64,000 nucleotides of DNA from assembly GCA_023441055.1 (NCBI GenBank), contig JAEZQY010000004.1, positions 1 to 64,000 on the forward strand, given 5' to 3'. Both the position numbers and the translations under genes were made by a program. The stretch comes from Bacillota bacterium. GTDB taxonomy: Bacteria > Bacillota > Bacilli > Paenibacillales > UBA4045. Shown here one piece after another: positions 41,789-51,456 of this stretch; within the stretch, counting starts at the first letter, position 1, and each line of letters opens with the position of its first letter. The notes under the pieces were generated by a model. It made no database searches. It worked only from the letters and a program-made list of their open reading frames with translations, and was not told the origin of the DNA.

Positions 41789-42646
41789 ATGGACAATCTT
41801 AAACCTGTAACTACGAATACCCTGAGGCGCATGAAGCGTGAGAATCAACCTATAGCTGTGATCACTGCCTATGACTATCCAACTGCCAGACATGCGGATG
41901 AGGCAGGCGCAGATGTGCTGCTCGTCGGCGACTCCCTGGGCAATGTCGTGCTCGGCTACGATTCAACCTTGCCTGTGACCATAGCGGATATGGTCCATCA
42001 TACGAAGGCAGTAACCAGAGCCGCTAAGAGAAGCTTCGTCGTAACGGATATGCCATTCCTGACCTATCATGGCAGTGTCGATGTCACGCTTCAGAATGCG
42101 GGCAAGATTATGCAGGAGGGGCTAGCCAAGGCCATCAAGCTGGAGGGCGGATTGGAGATTCTACCTGCTGTGGAAGCCTGTGTGAATGCTGGCATTCCCG
42201 TCATGGGCCATCTGGGCCTGACACCGCAATCGATCCATCAACTGGGTGGATACATCATTCAAGGGAAGACGGACACCAAGGCGAACAAGCTGATCGAGGA
42301 TGCTAAGCGGCTAGAGGAAGCAGGGGCTTTCGCAATTGTGCTCGAGCTGGTGCCGGAATCGCTGGCGGCCCGGATTACGGAGCAGCTATCGATCCCGACG
42401 ATTGGCATAGGCGCAGGGCGCGGCTGCGATGGACAAGTGCTGGTGATGCACGATGCGCTGCATATCGGAGATCCAATGCCCAAGAGATTCGTTAAGCAAT
42501 ATGCCAATATTGGTGAACAAATACGACAGGGACTCGCCGCTTATGTGGCAGATGTGAAGACGAGGCAATTTCCTGGCGAGGAGCATATCTTCGAGGTGAA
42601 GGAAGAGGCTGTGCCGAGCTTATATGGTAATGATAAGAAGCAATAA
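41789..42646 (+). CDS. panB: 3-methyl-2-oxobutanoate hydroxymethyltransferase
   Basis: A 285-residue enzyme that makes ketopantoate from 2-oxoisovalerate and 5,10-methylene-THF, the first committed step to pantothenate and CoA. Family segments: VITAYDYPTARHADEAGAD, LVGDSLGNVVLGYDSTLPVT with metal ligands, and IGIGAGRGCDGQVLVMHD. First gene of panBCD, controlled by the leader just upstream. Confidence 0.97.
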   Translation: MDNLKPVTTNTLRRMKRENQPIAVITAYDYPTARHADEAGADVLLVGDSLGNVVLGYDSTLPVTIADMVHHTKAVTRAAKRSFVVTDMPFLTYHGSVDVTLQNAGKIMQEGLAKAIKLEGGLEILPAVEACVNAGIPVMGHLGLTPQSIHQLGGYIIQGKTDTKANKLIEDAKRLEEAGAFAIVLELVPESLAARITEQLSIPTIGIGAGRGCDGQVLVMHDALHIGDPMPKRFVKQYANIGEQIRQGLAAYVADVKTRQFPGEEHIFEVKEEAVPSLYGNDKKQ

Positions 42647-42673
42647 ATGTCCAGCTGAAGGAGCCTAATACCT

Positions 42674-43603
42674 ATGCGAGTCATCGAGCAAATTGAACAG
42701 CTGCGTGAAGCAATTCGCAGTTACAATGAACAGTGGGACGGCGCGTCTACTGGCCGGTCGAGACCAACAGTGGGCTTCGTACCCACTATGGGCTACTTGC
42801 ACCAGGGACATATCAGTCTGTTGCGGCAAGCCAAAGCGCAGGATGATCTGGTCGTGCTGAGCATATTCGTGAATCCGTTGCAGTTCGGACCGAATGAGGA
42901 TTTCGACCGTTATCCGCGTAATACGGAAGCGGATCTGACGGCAGCTGAGGAGGCGGGCGTTGATCTGGTCTTCATGCCCAGTGTATCGGAGATGTACCCG
43001 GAGTACCCGCTGGCTACAAGGATTACCGTGGGTGAAACGGCAGCGCGGCTATGCGGCGCAACTAGGCCCGGGCACTTCGATGGCGTAGCAACTGTTGTGA
43101 TGAAGCTGTTCCATATTGTTCAGCCGGATCATGCCTACTTCGGATTGAAGGACGCGCAGCAGATTGCCGTATTGAAGCAGGTGAGCAGAGATCTGAACTC
43201 GCCTGTACAGATCATCCCTTGTCCAATTGTAAGGGAAGCGGATGGATTGGCGCTTAGCTCGCGTAATGTGTACTTGTCGGTGGAGGAGCGTGCGCAGGCC
43301 ATTGCTTTGTCGCAATCGTTGCATAAGGCGGAGCAGCTCATTGGAGAGGGAGAACTGGATGCCGGACAGTTGGAATCCGTCATAAGCAGCGATATCGCAT
43401 CTCAACCCCTCGCTAAGTTGGATTATGTATCTGTCCTCTCGTATCCTTCGCTTCAACCGATTGCGCGAACGGGCAGCATCCAGCGCGCGCTGGACGGAAT
43501 GGAGGATCAACAGATTATCGTTGCGCTGGCCGCTTGGTTTGGCAGTACGCGATTGATTGACAACCGGATTTTTACTCTAATGGAGGTGAAGCAGCATGTT
43601 TAG
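42674..43603 (+). CDS. panC: Pantothenate synthetase
   Basis: A 309-residue ATP-dependent ligase that joins pantoate and beta-alanine. Nucleotidyl-transfer motif PTMGYLHQGHISLL, followed by FVNPLQFGPNEDFDRYPR and ALSSRNVYLS. It begins 27 bases after panB and overlaps panD by 8 bases. Confidence 0.97.
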   Translation: MRVIEQIEQLREAIRSYNEQWDGASTGRSRPTVGFVPTMGYLHQGHISLLRQAKAQDDLVVLSIFVNPLQFGPNEDFDRYPRNTEADLTAAEEAGVDLVFMPSVSEMYPEYPLATRITVGETAARLCGATRPGHFDGVATVVMKLFHIVQPDHAYFGLKDAQQIAVLKQVSRDLNSPVQIIPCPIVREADGLALSSRNVYLSVEERAQAIALSQSLHKAEQLIGEGELDAGQLESVISSDIASQPLAKLDYVSVLSYPSLQPIARTGSIQRALDGMEDQQIIVALAAWFGSTRLIDNRIFTLMEVKQHV

Positions 43604-43979
43604 AACGATGATGAAGTCGAAGCTTCATAGAGCGACTGTAACAGAAGCGAATTTGAATTATGTGGGCAGTGTGACGATTGACGAGGATCTGATGGATCTG
43701 ATCGATCTGTATGAGAACGAGAAGGTGCAGATTGTTGACAATAATAATGGTGCCCGATTCGAGACGTATGTGATCCCAGGACCGCGGGGATCAGGCGTGA
43801 TCTGCCTGAACGGGGCGGCAGCGCGTATGGTTCAGCCAGGCGATAAGGTGATCATTATCTCGTATGGCTTGATGACGAATGAAGAGGCAAGGATTAACAA
43901 GCCGATTGTGGCTATTTTGGATGATGAGAATAACGTGGTAGAATGTATTAAGGAAGAGCCGGGTACGATTGTGCTGTGA
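43596..43979 (+). CDS. panD: Aspartate 1-decarboxylase proenzyme
   Basis: A 127-residue pyruvoyl enzyme that makes beta-alanine from aspartate. The self-cleavage site Gly-Ser is in YVGSVTID at residues 22-29, and the serine becomes the pyruvoyl group. KLHRATVTEANLNYVGS is the typical start. It completes the pantothenate branch with PanC. Confidence 0.97.
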   Translation: MFRTMMKSKLHRATVTEANLNYVGSVTIDEDLMDLIDLYENEKVQIVDNNNGARFETYVIPGPRGSGVICLNGAAARMVQPGDKVIIISYGLMTNEEARINKPIVAILDDENNVVECIKEEPGTIVL

Positions 43980-44003
43980 CTTCCATTTAAGAATGTTTAG
44001 GGG

Positions 44004-46874
44004 TTGGCTATTATACATCTGAAATATGCCGTTCTCGATTTCGAAACGACCGGTCCAGACCTGAATGACCGTATTATTCAAGTTGGGCTTGCACTCATAG
44101 ATCAGGGTCAAATCACGGACTTATATGCTTCCTTTGTTAATCCTGGTCAAGCTATACCTGAAGTCATCACACGATTGACTGGAATCACTGACGATGATGT
44201 GGCGGACGCTCCTGAGCTTGATGAAGTGATGATGGAGCTGCTGCCCTATCTAGATGGTGCTGTTCTAGTCGCGCATAATGCTCTATTCGATCTGGGCTTT
44301 CTTCAGCGCGCCTTGATCGAATCCGGTTATGAGCCGTTCGACGGTCGGGTGCTGGATACGCTGGAGTTTCTGCGCTTCCTGTACCCGGGCTTGCCGAGCC
44401 TGTCGCTGGGTAGAGCTAGCGGCATGCTCGGGGTGGAGCACATGCAGCATCACCGCGCGGACAGCGATGCGCAAGCAACAGCGAATGTGTGGCTGCTGTG
44501 TCTGGAGCGCCTTCGTGAGTGCGCGCTCGCCACGCTGCGCAGATTCATTGCCGTGTTCGGCAGCTCGCCGGCCTATGAGGATGTCGTATGGCTGCTTGAG
44601 CATATCCTCCAAGAGAGAGAGCTCGCGGAGGATGGGCTGACGGAGTCAGCGTATCTATACCGACACTTCCAGCTTGGCGTGACGGATTGGACGGATGAAG
44701 AACGTGAATCATCTGAGATCGATGCACAGTGGACGGATGACTTTGATAACTTCTACAAGCAATTCAAGCCGCTCCTGCAGAAGAAGTTCGAGCAATATGA
44801 GGAGCGAGACGCGCAATCGCAGATGATTCACGAGGTGTATGCGGCACTAGAGGACTCTAATCATCTGATGATTGAGGCAGGCACCGGCACTGGTAAATCG
44901 CTGGGATACTTGATACCCGCCTTATACTTCAGTGCATTGAGGCAAGAGAAGGTTGTAGTCAGCACGCATACGATCAATCTACAGGAACAGCTGAGAAGCC
45001 GGGATATTCCGCTGCTGCAGGAGCTGTTCCCATTTCCCATTCAGGCAGCTGTACTCAAGGGGAGAAGACATTATCTATGCTTGAGGAAATTCGAGCATAA
45101 GATCCATGCGCTGGACTTCGAGAATCCGAAGGAGGACCCGCTTACGGCCGCGCAGATGGTTGCCTGGCTGGAGACTACCCAGCATGGAGACAATGAAGAG
45201 CTGCAGTTCGGCAATAAGGGCGGAGACTTCTGGCGAACGGTTGAGAGCGATACGGATTCGTGTCTGAATCATGCTTGTCCGTGGTTCAAGAAGTGCTTCT
45301 ACCATAGATCGCGTAGAGAAGCGAATCAGGCGGATCTGGTAATCACGAACCACTCCTTGCTGTTCACAGATGTCCGGGCAGAGAATCGTCTGCTGCCCGC
45401 TTATCGGTATCTCATTATCGATGAAGCTCATCAATTCGAAGAGTCCGCGAGCAAGCATCTGGGCATCAATGTAAATTATAACGGCCCGATCACCGTCATG
45501 CAGCGCATTTATAAGGACAGCTTCAATGGCATCCTGCCGCAGCTGATCTTCCGCCTGCAGCAGGACAATGACAGCGGCGATCTGAGCGAGGTTATCGCGG
45601 AGCTGGAGCAGCTCATTCCCGAGCTTATTCAGGTGAAGGATACGTGGGATCGGCTGGTGGAGCGGCTCTTCCTAATGCTAAGTCAGCAGTCGGATGCCGC
45701 AGGAGCTGGCGATGGTCAATTTGTTCTGCGGATGAAGCAGGGCGACCTGCCGCATGAATGGGAGGAAGTAAGTGAGCTCGAGTCGGATCTGCATCTTCGC
45801 GCGACTGCAGTTATCAAGTCCGCGGAACGGGCTCTGGCAGACCTGGCGGACCGTCAGGAGGAGCTGCAAATTCAAGGATTGCTCGTGGATTTATCTGGCA
45901 CTCTCAAGGATATTGGACGATTTCGAGATGATCTTCGATTTATCATAGCGAGTGCAGAGCAAGATTATGTATACTGGATAGAGGGCCATCCGAATTATCG
46001 CATTCGCTCGATACAGCTTAATGCCGTACCGATCAATGTCAGTGAGATGCTGCATGAGCATTTCTTCGAGGATAAGGAGAGTGTCGTCTTAACCTCGGCT
46101 ACCTTGTCGGTGGATAAGTCATTCGAATTCGCCAGCGAGCAACTAGGACTTAAGCCGTCGGCAGAGGCTGGCAAGCTTAGAACGGTGCAATTGCCCTCTG
46201 TATTCAATTATCGCCAGCAGGCGCTAGTCTGCATTCCACGCGACTTCCCGAGTGTCAGAGGCAATGCGGATATGCGTTTCATCGAAGCGCTCGCACAATC
46301 GCTCACGGATGTGGCATTGGCTACGAACGGACGGATGCTTGTGTTGTTCACCTCCTACAAGATGCTGAAGCAGACCTATGAGCTGATGCATGAACCGTTG
46401 GCAGCCAACGGCGTGGCGCTCCTCGGACAAGGGATGGACAGCACGAGCCGCAGCAAGCTGATTCGCCTGTTCCAGGAGCAGGAATCGACCGTACTCCTCG
46501 GAACGAGCAGCTTCTGGGAGGGTGTCGACATCCCGGGGCAAGCGCTCACCTGCCTGGCCATCGTCAGATTGCCGTTCCAGCCGCCCAATCATCCAGTCGT
46601 TGAAGCGAAGAATGACGCGATCAAGCGTCAGAATAAGAATCCATTCATGAAGCTATCTGTGCCGGGAGCGGTTATCCGCTTCAAGCAAGGCTTCGGCAGA
46701 TTAGTCCGTACAGCATCGGATAAGGGAATCGTGCTCATATACGATACGAGAGTCATCGACACCGCTTACGGCAAGTACTTCCTGTATTCACTTCCAGGGC
46801 CGAAGATTGAGCATCTCCCAGCAGAGCAGCTCGTGCCACGCATTAAGGAATGGCTAAAGGAAGAGGAGGAATGA
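44004..46874 (+). CDS. dinG: DinG-type helicase with N-terminal exonuclease domain
   Basis: A 956-residue fusion. Residues 1-175 are a DnaQ-like 3'-5' exonuclease (VLDFETTGPD with D12 and E14, HHRADSDAQATA near 150); the rest is an XPD/DinG superfamily 2 helicase with Walker A EAGTGTGKS, DEAH in YLIIDEAHQFEES, and QGFGRLVRT. Four cysteines at 359, 420, 425 and 431 have the C-x60-C-x4-C-x5-C pattern of the iron-sulphur cluster in E. coli DinG. The start is unsure: TTG 44004 abuts AGGGG at 43999-44003, and no better codon with good spacing exists except ATT or ATA. Probable role in resolving unusual DNA structures. Confidence 0.93.
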   Translation: MAIIHLKYAVLDFETTGPDLNDRIIQVGLALIDQGQITDLYASFVNPGQAIPEVITRLTGITDDDVADAPELDEVMMELLPYLDGAVLVAHNALFDLGFLQRALIESGYEPFDGRVLDTLEFLRFLYPGLPSLSLGRASGMLGVEHMQHHRADSDAQATANVWLLCLERLRECALATLRRFIAVFGSSPAYEDVVWLLEHILQERELAEDGLTESAYLYRHFQLGVTDWTDEERESSEIDAQWTDDFDNFYKQFKPLLQKKFEQYEERDAQSQMIHEVYAALEDSNHLMIEAGTGTGKSLGYLIPALYFSALRQEKVVVSTHTINLQEQLRSRDIPLLQELFPFPIQAAVLKGRRHYLCLRKFEHKIHALDFENPKEDPLTAAQMVAWLETTQHGDNEELQFGNKGGDFWRTVESDTDSCLNHACPWFKKCFYHRSRREANQADLVITNHSLLFTDVRAENRLLPAYRYLIIDEAHQFEESASKHLGINVNYNGPITVMQRIYKDSFNGILPQLIFRLQQDNDSGDLSEVIAELEQLIPELIQVKDTWDRLVERLFLMLSQQSDAAGAGDGQFVLRMKQGDLPHEWEEVSELESDLHLRATAVIKSAERALADLADRQEELQIQGLLVDLSGTLKDIGRFRDDLRFIIASAEQDYVYWIEGHPNYRIRSIQLNAVPINVSEMLHEHFFEDKESVVLTSATLSVDKSFEFASEQLGLKPSAEAGKLRTVQLPSVFNYRQQALVCIPRDFPSVRGNADMRFIEALAQSLTDVALATNGRMLVLFTSYKMLKQTYELMHEPLAANGVALLGQGMDSTSRSKLIRLFQEQESTVLLGTSSFWEGVDIPGQALTCLAIVRLPFQPPNHPVVEAKNDAIKRQNKNPFMKLSVPGAVIRFKQGFGRLVRTASDKGIVLIYDTRVIDTAYGKYFLYSLPGPKIEHLPAEQLVPRIKEWLKEEEE

Positions 46875-46876
46875 TC

Positions 46877-47497
46877 ATGAAATCGGACAAAATATCAGAC
46901 GCAGTGGTACGCAGACTGCCGGTGTATCTCAGATTTCTGAATGAGCTGACAGCCATGAACGTCAATACGGTATCTTCGCAGGACCTTGGAACCAAGCTGG
47001 ATCTGAATCCAGCTCAAATTCGTAAGGATTTGGCCTATTTTGGGGAATTCGGTAAAAAAGGAATCGGTTATGATGTCAATTATCTCATTGAGAAGATTCG
47101 TCATATCCTGAAGCTGGACAAGGTGATTCATGTCGCGTTAATCGGCGCGGGGAATCTGGGAAGAGCGCTCTGTAATTATAATGTCTATTCTCGGGACAAT
47201 ATGAAGATTGTCGCTGTATTCGATTCTGTACCAGAGAAGATCGGTGACCAGATTAACAATCTGAAGGTGCAGTCCATCGATGAGTTGAAGCAGACAATTC
47301 GCGCAGCGGGTATTCGGGTCGGGATTATTACGGTTCCTGCAACTGAAGCACAGCGGGTGGCAGACCTGCTGGTTGATGCTGGAGTGGAAGCGATCATGAA
47401 CTTCGCCCCAGCCATTCTGAAGGTGCCGGCGACCATTCGGGTTCATCACGCGGATTTCACAACGGAATTGCAGAGCTTGGCTTATTTCTTAGGATAA
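46877..47497 (+). CDS. rex: Redox-sensing transcriptional repressor Rex
   Basis: A 206-residue repressor that leaves DNA when NADH is high. N-terminal winged helix (residues 5-80, SSQDLGTKLDLNPAQIRKDL, FGKKGIGYDV) and a Rossmann domain with IGAGNLGRAL and NFAPAIL. ATG 46877 is chosen because AGAGGAGG at 46862-46869 is too close to ATG 46871. The gene overlaps the end of dinG region; no copy of the usual Rex box is seen nearby. Confidence 0.95.
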   Translation: MKSDKISDAVVRRLPVYLRFLNELTAMNVNTVSSQDLGTKLDLNPAQIRKDLAYFGEFGKKGIGYDVNYLIEKIRHILKLDKVIHVALIGAGNLGRALCNYNVYSRDNMKIVAVFDSVPEKIGDQINNLKVQSIDELKQTIRAAGIRVGIITVPATEAQRVADLLVDAGVEAIMNFAPAILKVPATIRVHHADFTTELQSLAYFLG

Positions 47498-47509
47498 GGA
47501 GTGGAAGTT

Positions 47510-48808
47510 GTGGGGAAGAAAGTAATCTGGAACGCGACATTCATTACAATGGATGATCAGCAGCCAGTAATTCATAATGGTGCGATGACTATTGAGGATG
47601 ACCGAATCACCTATATAGGCGAATGCCATGAGTCGCTTAAGGAAGGTGCCGATGAGATGATCGATGGCCGCCATCGCTGCTATCTCCCAGGATTGGTAAA
47701 TACACACGGTCATGCGGCGATGTCCCTGCTAAGAGGCTACGCCGACGATCTGAATCTGCAGGTATGGCTGGAACAGAAGATGTGGCCGATGGAGGCGAAG
47801 TTTACCGCAGCGGATGTGCGCGCGGGAACGCAATTGTCGATCGCCGAGATGATTCGCAGCGGCACAACCAGCTTCGTCGATATGTACGATCACATGGATA
47901 CGGTCGCCGAAGCGGTTGAAGCCAGCGGCATGCGCGGGGTGCTGGCGCGCGGTATGATCGGCTTCCCAGCCGATCAACAGCAAGTGAAGCTGCGTGAAGC
48001 TACAGTCTTCGCGCGTAATTGGCATGGAGCGGCTGACGGCAGAATCACGACTATGATCTCACCGCATTCGCCGTACACCTGCCCGCCGGATTTCATTGAG
48101 CAGGTAGTGCAAGCTGCGCATGAGCTCCAGCTTCCGATACATACCCATATGTCGGAAACGCGCAAGGAGGTCGAGCTGAATGTGGAGCAGTACGGGGAGC
48201 GACCTGTCCAGCATCTATTGAAGCTTGGCGTCTTCAGCAGACCAACCTTACTGGCTCATGCTGTGCACTTAACCGTCGATGAGATTGCGGTGCTCGCTGC
48301 ACATGATGTGCGTGTCTCGCATAATCCAGGCAGTAATCTAAAGCTAGCCAGTGGAATCGCCAGAGTTGTCGAGATGAGGGCTGCTGGCATACGTGTCTCA
48401 CTCGGAACAGACAGCTCCGCCAGCAATAATAATCTGGATATGTTCGAGGAGATTCGCTTAGCCGCCTTGCTGCAGAAGGGAATTTCCCTGGACCCGACTG
48501 CGCTGCCGGCTTATGAGGCGCTTAAGATGGGAACGATTGAAGGTGCAGAGTCGATCTGGCTGGAGCATGTAGGCAAGCTTGCAGTTGGTTATAAGGCGGA
48601 TTTCATCGGTGTGGACATCGATCAGCCGCATTATTATCCGCAGACGGATCTAGTCTCCCACCTCGTATACAGCGGTGCTGGGCAGGACGTCTCTGAGGTT
48701 TGTGTGGATGGACGCTTCCTGATGAAGGGAAGAGAGCTGCTCACCTTGGATGAGGAACGCATTAAGGCTGAGGCTCAGCGCAGCTTCGACCGATTGAACG
48801 GGGCATAA
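47510..48808 (+). CDS. mtaD: 5-methylthioadenosine/S-adenosylhomocysteine deaminase
   Basis: A 432-residue amidohydrolase. Metal ligands are in PGLVNTHGHAAMSLLRG (HxH), the HTHMSET segment, LAHAVHLTVDE, and LGTDSSASNNNLDMF. This pattern and length fit the MtaD group that deaminates MTA and SAH; related enzymes (guanine deaminase, TrzA-like) are less likely. The start is GTG 47510, eight bases behind AAGGAG; an in-frame GTG at 47501 overlaps that site. Methionine salvage genes lie at the far end of the window. Confidence 0.82.
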   Translation: MGKKVIWNATFITMDDQQPVIHNGAMTIEDDRITYIGECHESLKEGADEMIDGRHRCYLPGLVNTHGHAAMSLLRGYADDLNLQVWLEQKMWPMEAKFTAADVRAGTQLSIAEMIRSGTTSFVDMYDHMDTVAEAVEASGMRGVLARGMIGFPADQQQVKLREATVFARNWHGAADGRITTMISPHSPYTCPPDFIEQVVQAAHELQLPIHTHMSETRKEVELNVEQYGERPVQHLLKLGVFSRPTLLAHAVHLTVDEIAVLAAHDVRVSHNPGSNLKLASGIARVVEMRAAGIRVSLGTDSSASNNNLDMFEEIRLAALLQKGISLDPTALPAYEALKMGTIEGAESIWLEHVGKLAVGYKADFIGVDIDQPHYYPQTDLVSHLVYSGAGQDVSEVCVDGRFLMKGRELLTLDEERIKAEAQRSFDRLNGA

Positions 48809-48815
48809 TCAACGA

Positions 48816-49298
48816 ATGAAGAAGGCGCTGCTGATCATTGCTGTGCTCCTGCTCGTGCTCATTGGGACCGCCGTCTGGTTCTATCAGAGCATTCAGAACG
48901 ATTTCTTCGCCGAACATGACGATGCCATACAAGTCGCGCTCAGCCACACCAGCTTGACGCGAGCTGATCATGTGGATTATTACGCAGGTGAAGCGCCGGT
49001 CCGCATTGTATACGGCGTAAATGCCGAGAATGAGAAGCTGATCGTATGGGTCAGCGATGATGACATCCATGAGGAAAAGGCGGCGAACGGCGTAGATCGA
49101 GAACAAATTCACAAGCTTGTTGCAGATCGCCATGGCCAGGTGGAATGGATTCGTCTCGTTCCGGGTATGTATCAAGAAACGTTAGTCTGGGAGGCGTTCT
49201 TCAAGCGGTCAGAACAGGCGGGTGTCCGTCATTATTATGAATATTATCGATTCCAGGACGGAGCTAGAGTCGATACTTTGCGGTTAGGCTTGGAATGA
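48816..49298 (+). CDS. TseB/YpmB-like membrane protein (DUF5590)
   Basis: A 160-residue single-pass membrane protein: hydrophobic segment at residues 4-22, then an extracytoplasmic domain with PepSY-like fold features (VRIVYGVNAENEKLIVWV). B. subtilis YpmB, now TseB, is a regulator of cell wall elongation through PBP2A; the place between dinG and asnS agrees. The aminotransferase gene aspB that follows in B. subtilis is replaced here by the operon at 49418. Confidence 0.78.
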   Translation: MKKALLIIAVLLLVLIGTAVWFYQSIQNDFFAEHDDAIQVALSHTSLTRADHVDYYAGEAPVRIVYGVNAENEKLIVWVSDDDIHEEKAANGVDREQIHKLVADRHGQVEWIRLVPGMYQETLVWEAFFKRSEQAGVRHYYEYYRFQDGARVDTLRLGLE

Positions 49299-49354
49299 TA
49301 GATGGGGATTGGTGTTGATACCAATCATTACAAATATAAGGTCAATACACAGTG

Positions 49355-49396
49355 TGATATACTCGTAGTATATCAAATTGATATTACTACGAGTAT
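49355..49396 (+). promoter_or_regulatory. Promoter overlapped by a 38-bp near-perfect palindrome
   Basis: TGATATACT at 49355-49363 is an extended -10. From 49359 to 49396 runs an inverted repeat: an 18-base arm starting ATACTCGTAGTATATCAA, a single central A, and its complement with one extra T. The palindrome covers the -10 and the start of transcription, the position of a repressor operator. The RNA would also form a long hairpin at the very 5' end. Confidence 0.75.
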
Positions 49397-49417
49397 AGAA
49401 AGGAGTACGACTTCACG

Positions 49418-49948
49418 ATGAAGCTACGTATTCTTCCTGTTGTATTGACCTTTCTAATTACAAGCGGCTTGCTGTTCGGAGGCTGGTACTTGTATGAAAG
49501 TCTGGCAATTGAGAGTCCCATGCATGCACGTATTGCGAGTATAGATGGTATTGAAGACTTTACAGTGGAGACGGCGAAGGATGCAGTGAACATTGGCATT
49601 CTATTGGATGATGATGCAGAGCTATCGAAGGTTTGGTCTACGATTCATGAACAGATGCAATCCGATCTGAATGAGCGCAAGCTTCAGATACAAATCTTGA
49701 ATACAGCCTCAGACAAGCTCGATCAGCTATGGACAACGGCGCTGTTCGATGTAGCGGAGGCGATGGATGCGCGCGAGTACAGTGCCATACCGGAACGTAT
49801 GAATGAACTAGCCGCTGCGAATGAAGGCATGCGAGTTGATTCTGCTATCGATGATCACAATATCTATCTCACCCTGTCGCTGGAAGACAGTTATAAGTAT
49901 GTGATCCTGCCAAGACAGTCTAAGCTGGGGGTGTGGACGAATGAGTAA
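49418..49948 (+). CDS. Hypothetical membrane-anchored protein
   Basis: A 176-residue protein with one N-terminal hydrophobic segment (residues 7-24), then an extracytoplasmic domain with the pattern beta (FTVETAKDAVNIGILL) and long helices. I do not recognise the family. AAGGAG at 49400-49405 precedes the ATG. It overlaps the FtsH-like gene by 8 bases and shares the palindromic promoter, so it is probably a partner or regulator of that protease at the membrane. Confidence 0.7.
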   Translation: MKLRILPVVLTFLITSGLLFGGWYLYESLAIESPMHARIASIDGIEDFTVETAKDAVNIGILLDDDAELSKVWSTIHEQMQSDLNERKLQIQILNTASDKLDQLWTTALFDVAEAMDAREYSAIPERMNELAAANEGMRVDSAIDDHNIYLTLSLEDSYKYVILPRQSKLGVWTNE

Positions 49949-51440
49949 ATATAAGAAAGAGATTATGCTCGGCGCGATCCCGGTCCTTGTTCTATTCTTG
50001 CTCTTCCTTAATGTTAACGTGGTACCATTGCTGATGGCAGGCGGGATCTTATTCGGTGTGTTGTATCTGGCCAGGAGCAGACAGGGGGCGATGACATTGC
50101 GCAAGAGCAGTGCTAAGCAGGCAGCGCCAGCGTACCTGTCCTTCGATGATATCGGAGGTCAGGATCGTGCCAAGCAAGAGCTGCAGGAGGCATTGGCGTT
50201 CTTATTGGACAGAGAAACCTCAGGTAAATTCGGCATTCGACCGATGAAGGGCATTCTGCTGACTGGGCAGCCAGGTACAGGGAAGACGCTGCTTGCAAGA
50301 GCGTCCGCGCATTACACGGATTCCGTGTTCCACTCCGCTGCCGGAAGCGAGTTCGTAGAGATGTATGTCGGCGTCGGCGCTAGCCGGATTCGCGAGCTGT
50401 TCAACCAGGCACGCCAAGATGCGATCAAGTCGGGTAAGGACAGCGCGATTATCTTCATCGATGAGATCGATGCGATCGGAGGCAAGCGCGACGGCGGGCA
50501 GCAGCGGGAATATGACCAGACGTTGAATCAATTGCTGACGGAGATGGATGGAATTGATACCGGTCAATCACCGAGTGTCCTGTTGATTGCAGCTACCAAT
50601 CGCAAGGAGATGCTAGACCCGGCGCTGCTTCGTCCTGGACGATTCGATCGGCAGATCGAGGTGGATCTGCCGGACCGTAAGGGACGCGCACATATTCTAG
50701 CCATTCATGCAAAGAATAAACCTATGGATGAACATGTCCAGCTGGATCGAATTGCGGAAGAAACCTATGGTTTCTCCGGCGCTCAATTGGAAGCTGTGAT
50801 GAATGAAGGCGCCATATACGCGATGCGCGAAGGGAAAGAGCAGGTCGCGCATAAGCATCTGTCACTAGCCATTGATAAGGTGATGATGGGTGAGATGACG
50901 GATAAGGAGGCTTCTCGCGAGGAGCGTGAACGCGTCGCGATCCACGAGCTCGGTCACGCCATTATGGCTGAGCTGGTCCGTCCCGGCTCTGTCTCGCAGG
51001 TTTCGCTGCGCCCCCGAGGACAGGCGCTGGGCTATGTGCGTCATAACCCAACCAAGGAGCAGTATCTGTATACGAAGTCCTATCTAGAGCATCAGATTAT
51101 GATTGCGCTTGGCGGCTCTGCTGCGGAAGAATTGTTCTACGGAGAGCGAAGCACAGGCTCAAGAGGCGACTTCGACCAAGCGTTGAAGCTCGTGGCGATG
51201 ATGATGGATGCCGGCTTGACCAAGCTGGGTATTATCGATCGCCAGTCGATGCCCAAGGAACAGCTGATGCGGGAGAATGCTGACATTCTGGAGGAGCTCA
51301 CCATACGCACACGAATGCAGCTGGAGTGCCATAAGTCGGTATTCGACCGAGCGCTCTTCATCCTTACGCAAGAAGAGGTGCTGTCGGGAGACCGCTTCCG
51401 CGAGCTGCTCGGTGAGATCAATGATCAGCAGCCGGCCTAG
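49941..51440 (+). CDS. Compact FtsH-like AAA+ metalloprotease
   Basis: A 499-residue membrane AAA+ zinc protease. Two membrane segments at residues 8-44 are joined by only a few residues, so the extracytoplasmic domain of ordinary FtsH is missing, and the protein is more than 100 residues shorter. Walker A GQPGTGKT (109-116), Walker B IIFIDEID (170-177), the arginine fingers in RPGRFDRQIE, the zinc motif HELGH (335-339) and the third ligand region SRGDFDQAL are all present, so it should be an active protease. It is a paralogue, not the housekeeping FtsH. A terminator follows. Confidence 0.9.
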   Translation: MSKYKKEIMLGAIPVLVLFLLFLNVNVVPLLMAGGILFGVLYLARSRQGAMTLRKSSAKQAAPAYLSFDDIGGQDRAKQELQEALAFLLDRETSGKFGIRPMKGILLTGQPGTGKTLLARASAHYTDSVFHSAAGSEFVEMYVGVGASRIRELFNQARQDAIKSGKDSAIIFIDEIDAIGGKRDGGQQREYDQTLNQLLTEMDGIDTGQSPSVLLIAATNRKEMLDPALLRPGRFDRQIEVDLPDRKGRAHILAIHAKNKPMDEHVQLDRIAEETYGFSGAQLEAVMNEGAIYAMREGKEQVAHKHLSLAIDKVMMGEMTDKEASREERERVAIHELGHAIMAELVRPGSVSQVSLRPRGQALGYVRHNPTKEQYLYTKSYLEHQIMIALGGSAAEELFYGERSTGSRGDFDQALKLVAMMMDAGLTKLGIIDRQSMPKEQLMRENADILEELTIRTRMQLECHKSVFDRALFILTQEEVLSGDRFRELLGEINDQQPA

Positions 51441-51456
51441 CCGTGAGCTATGTTAT

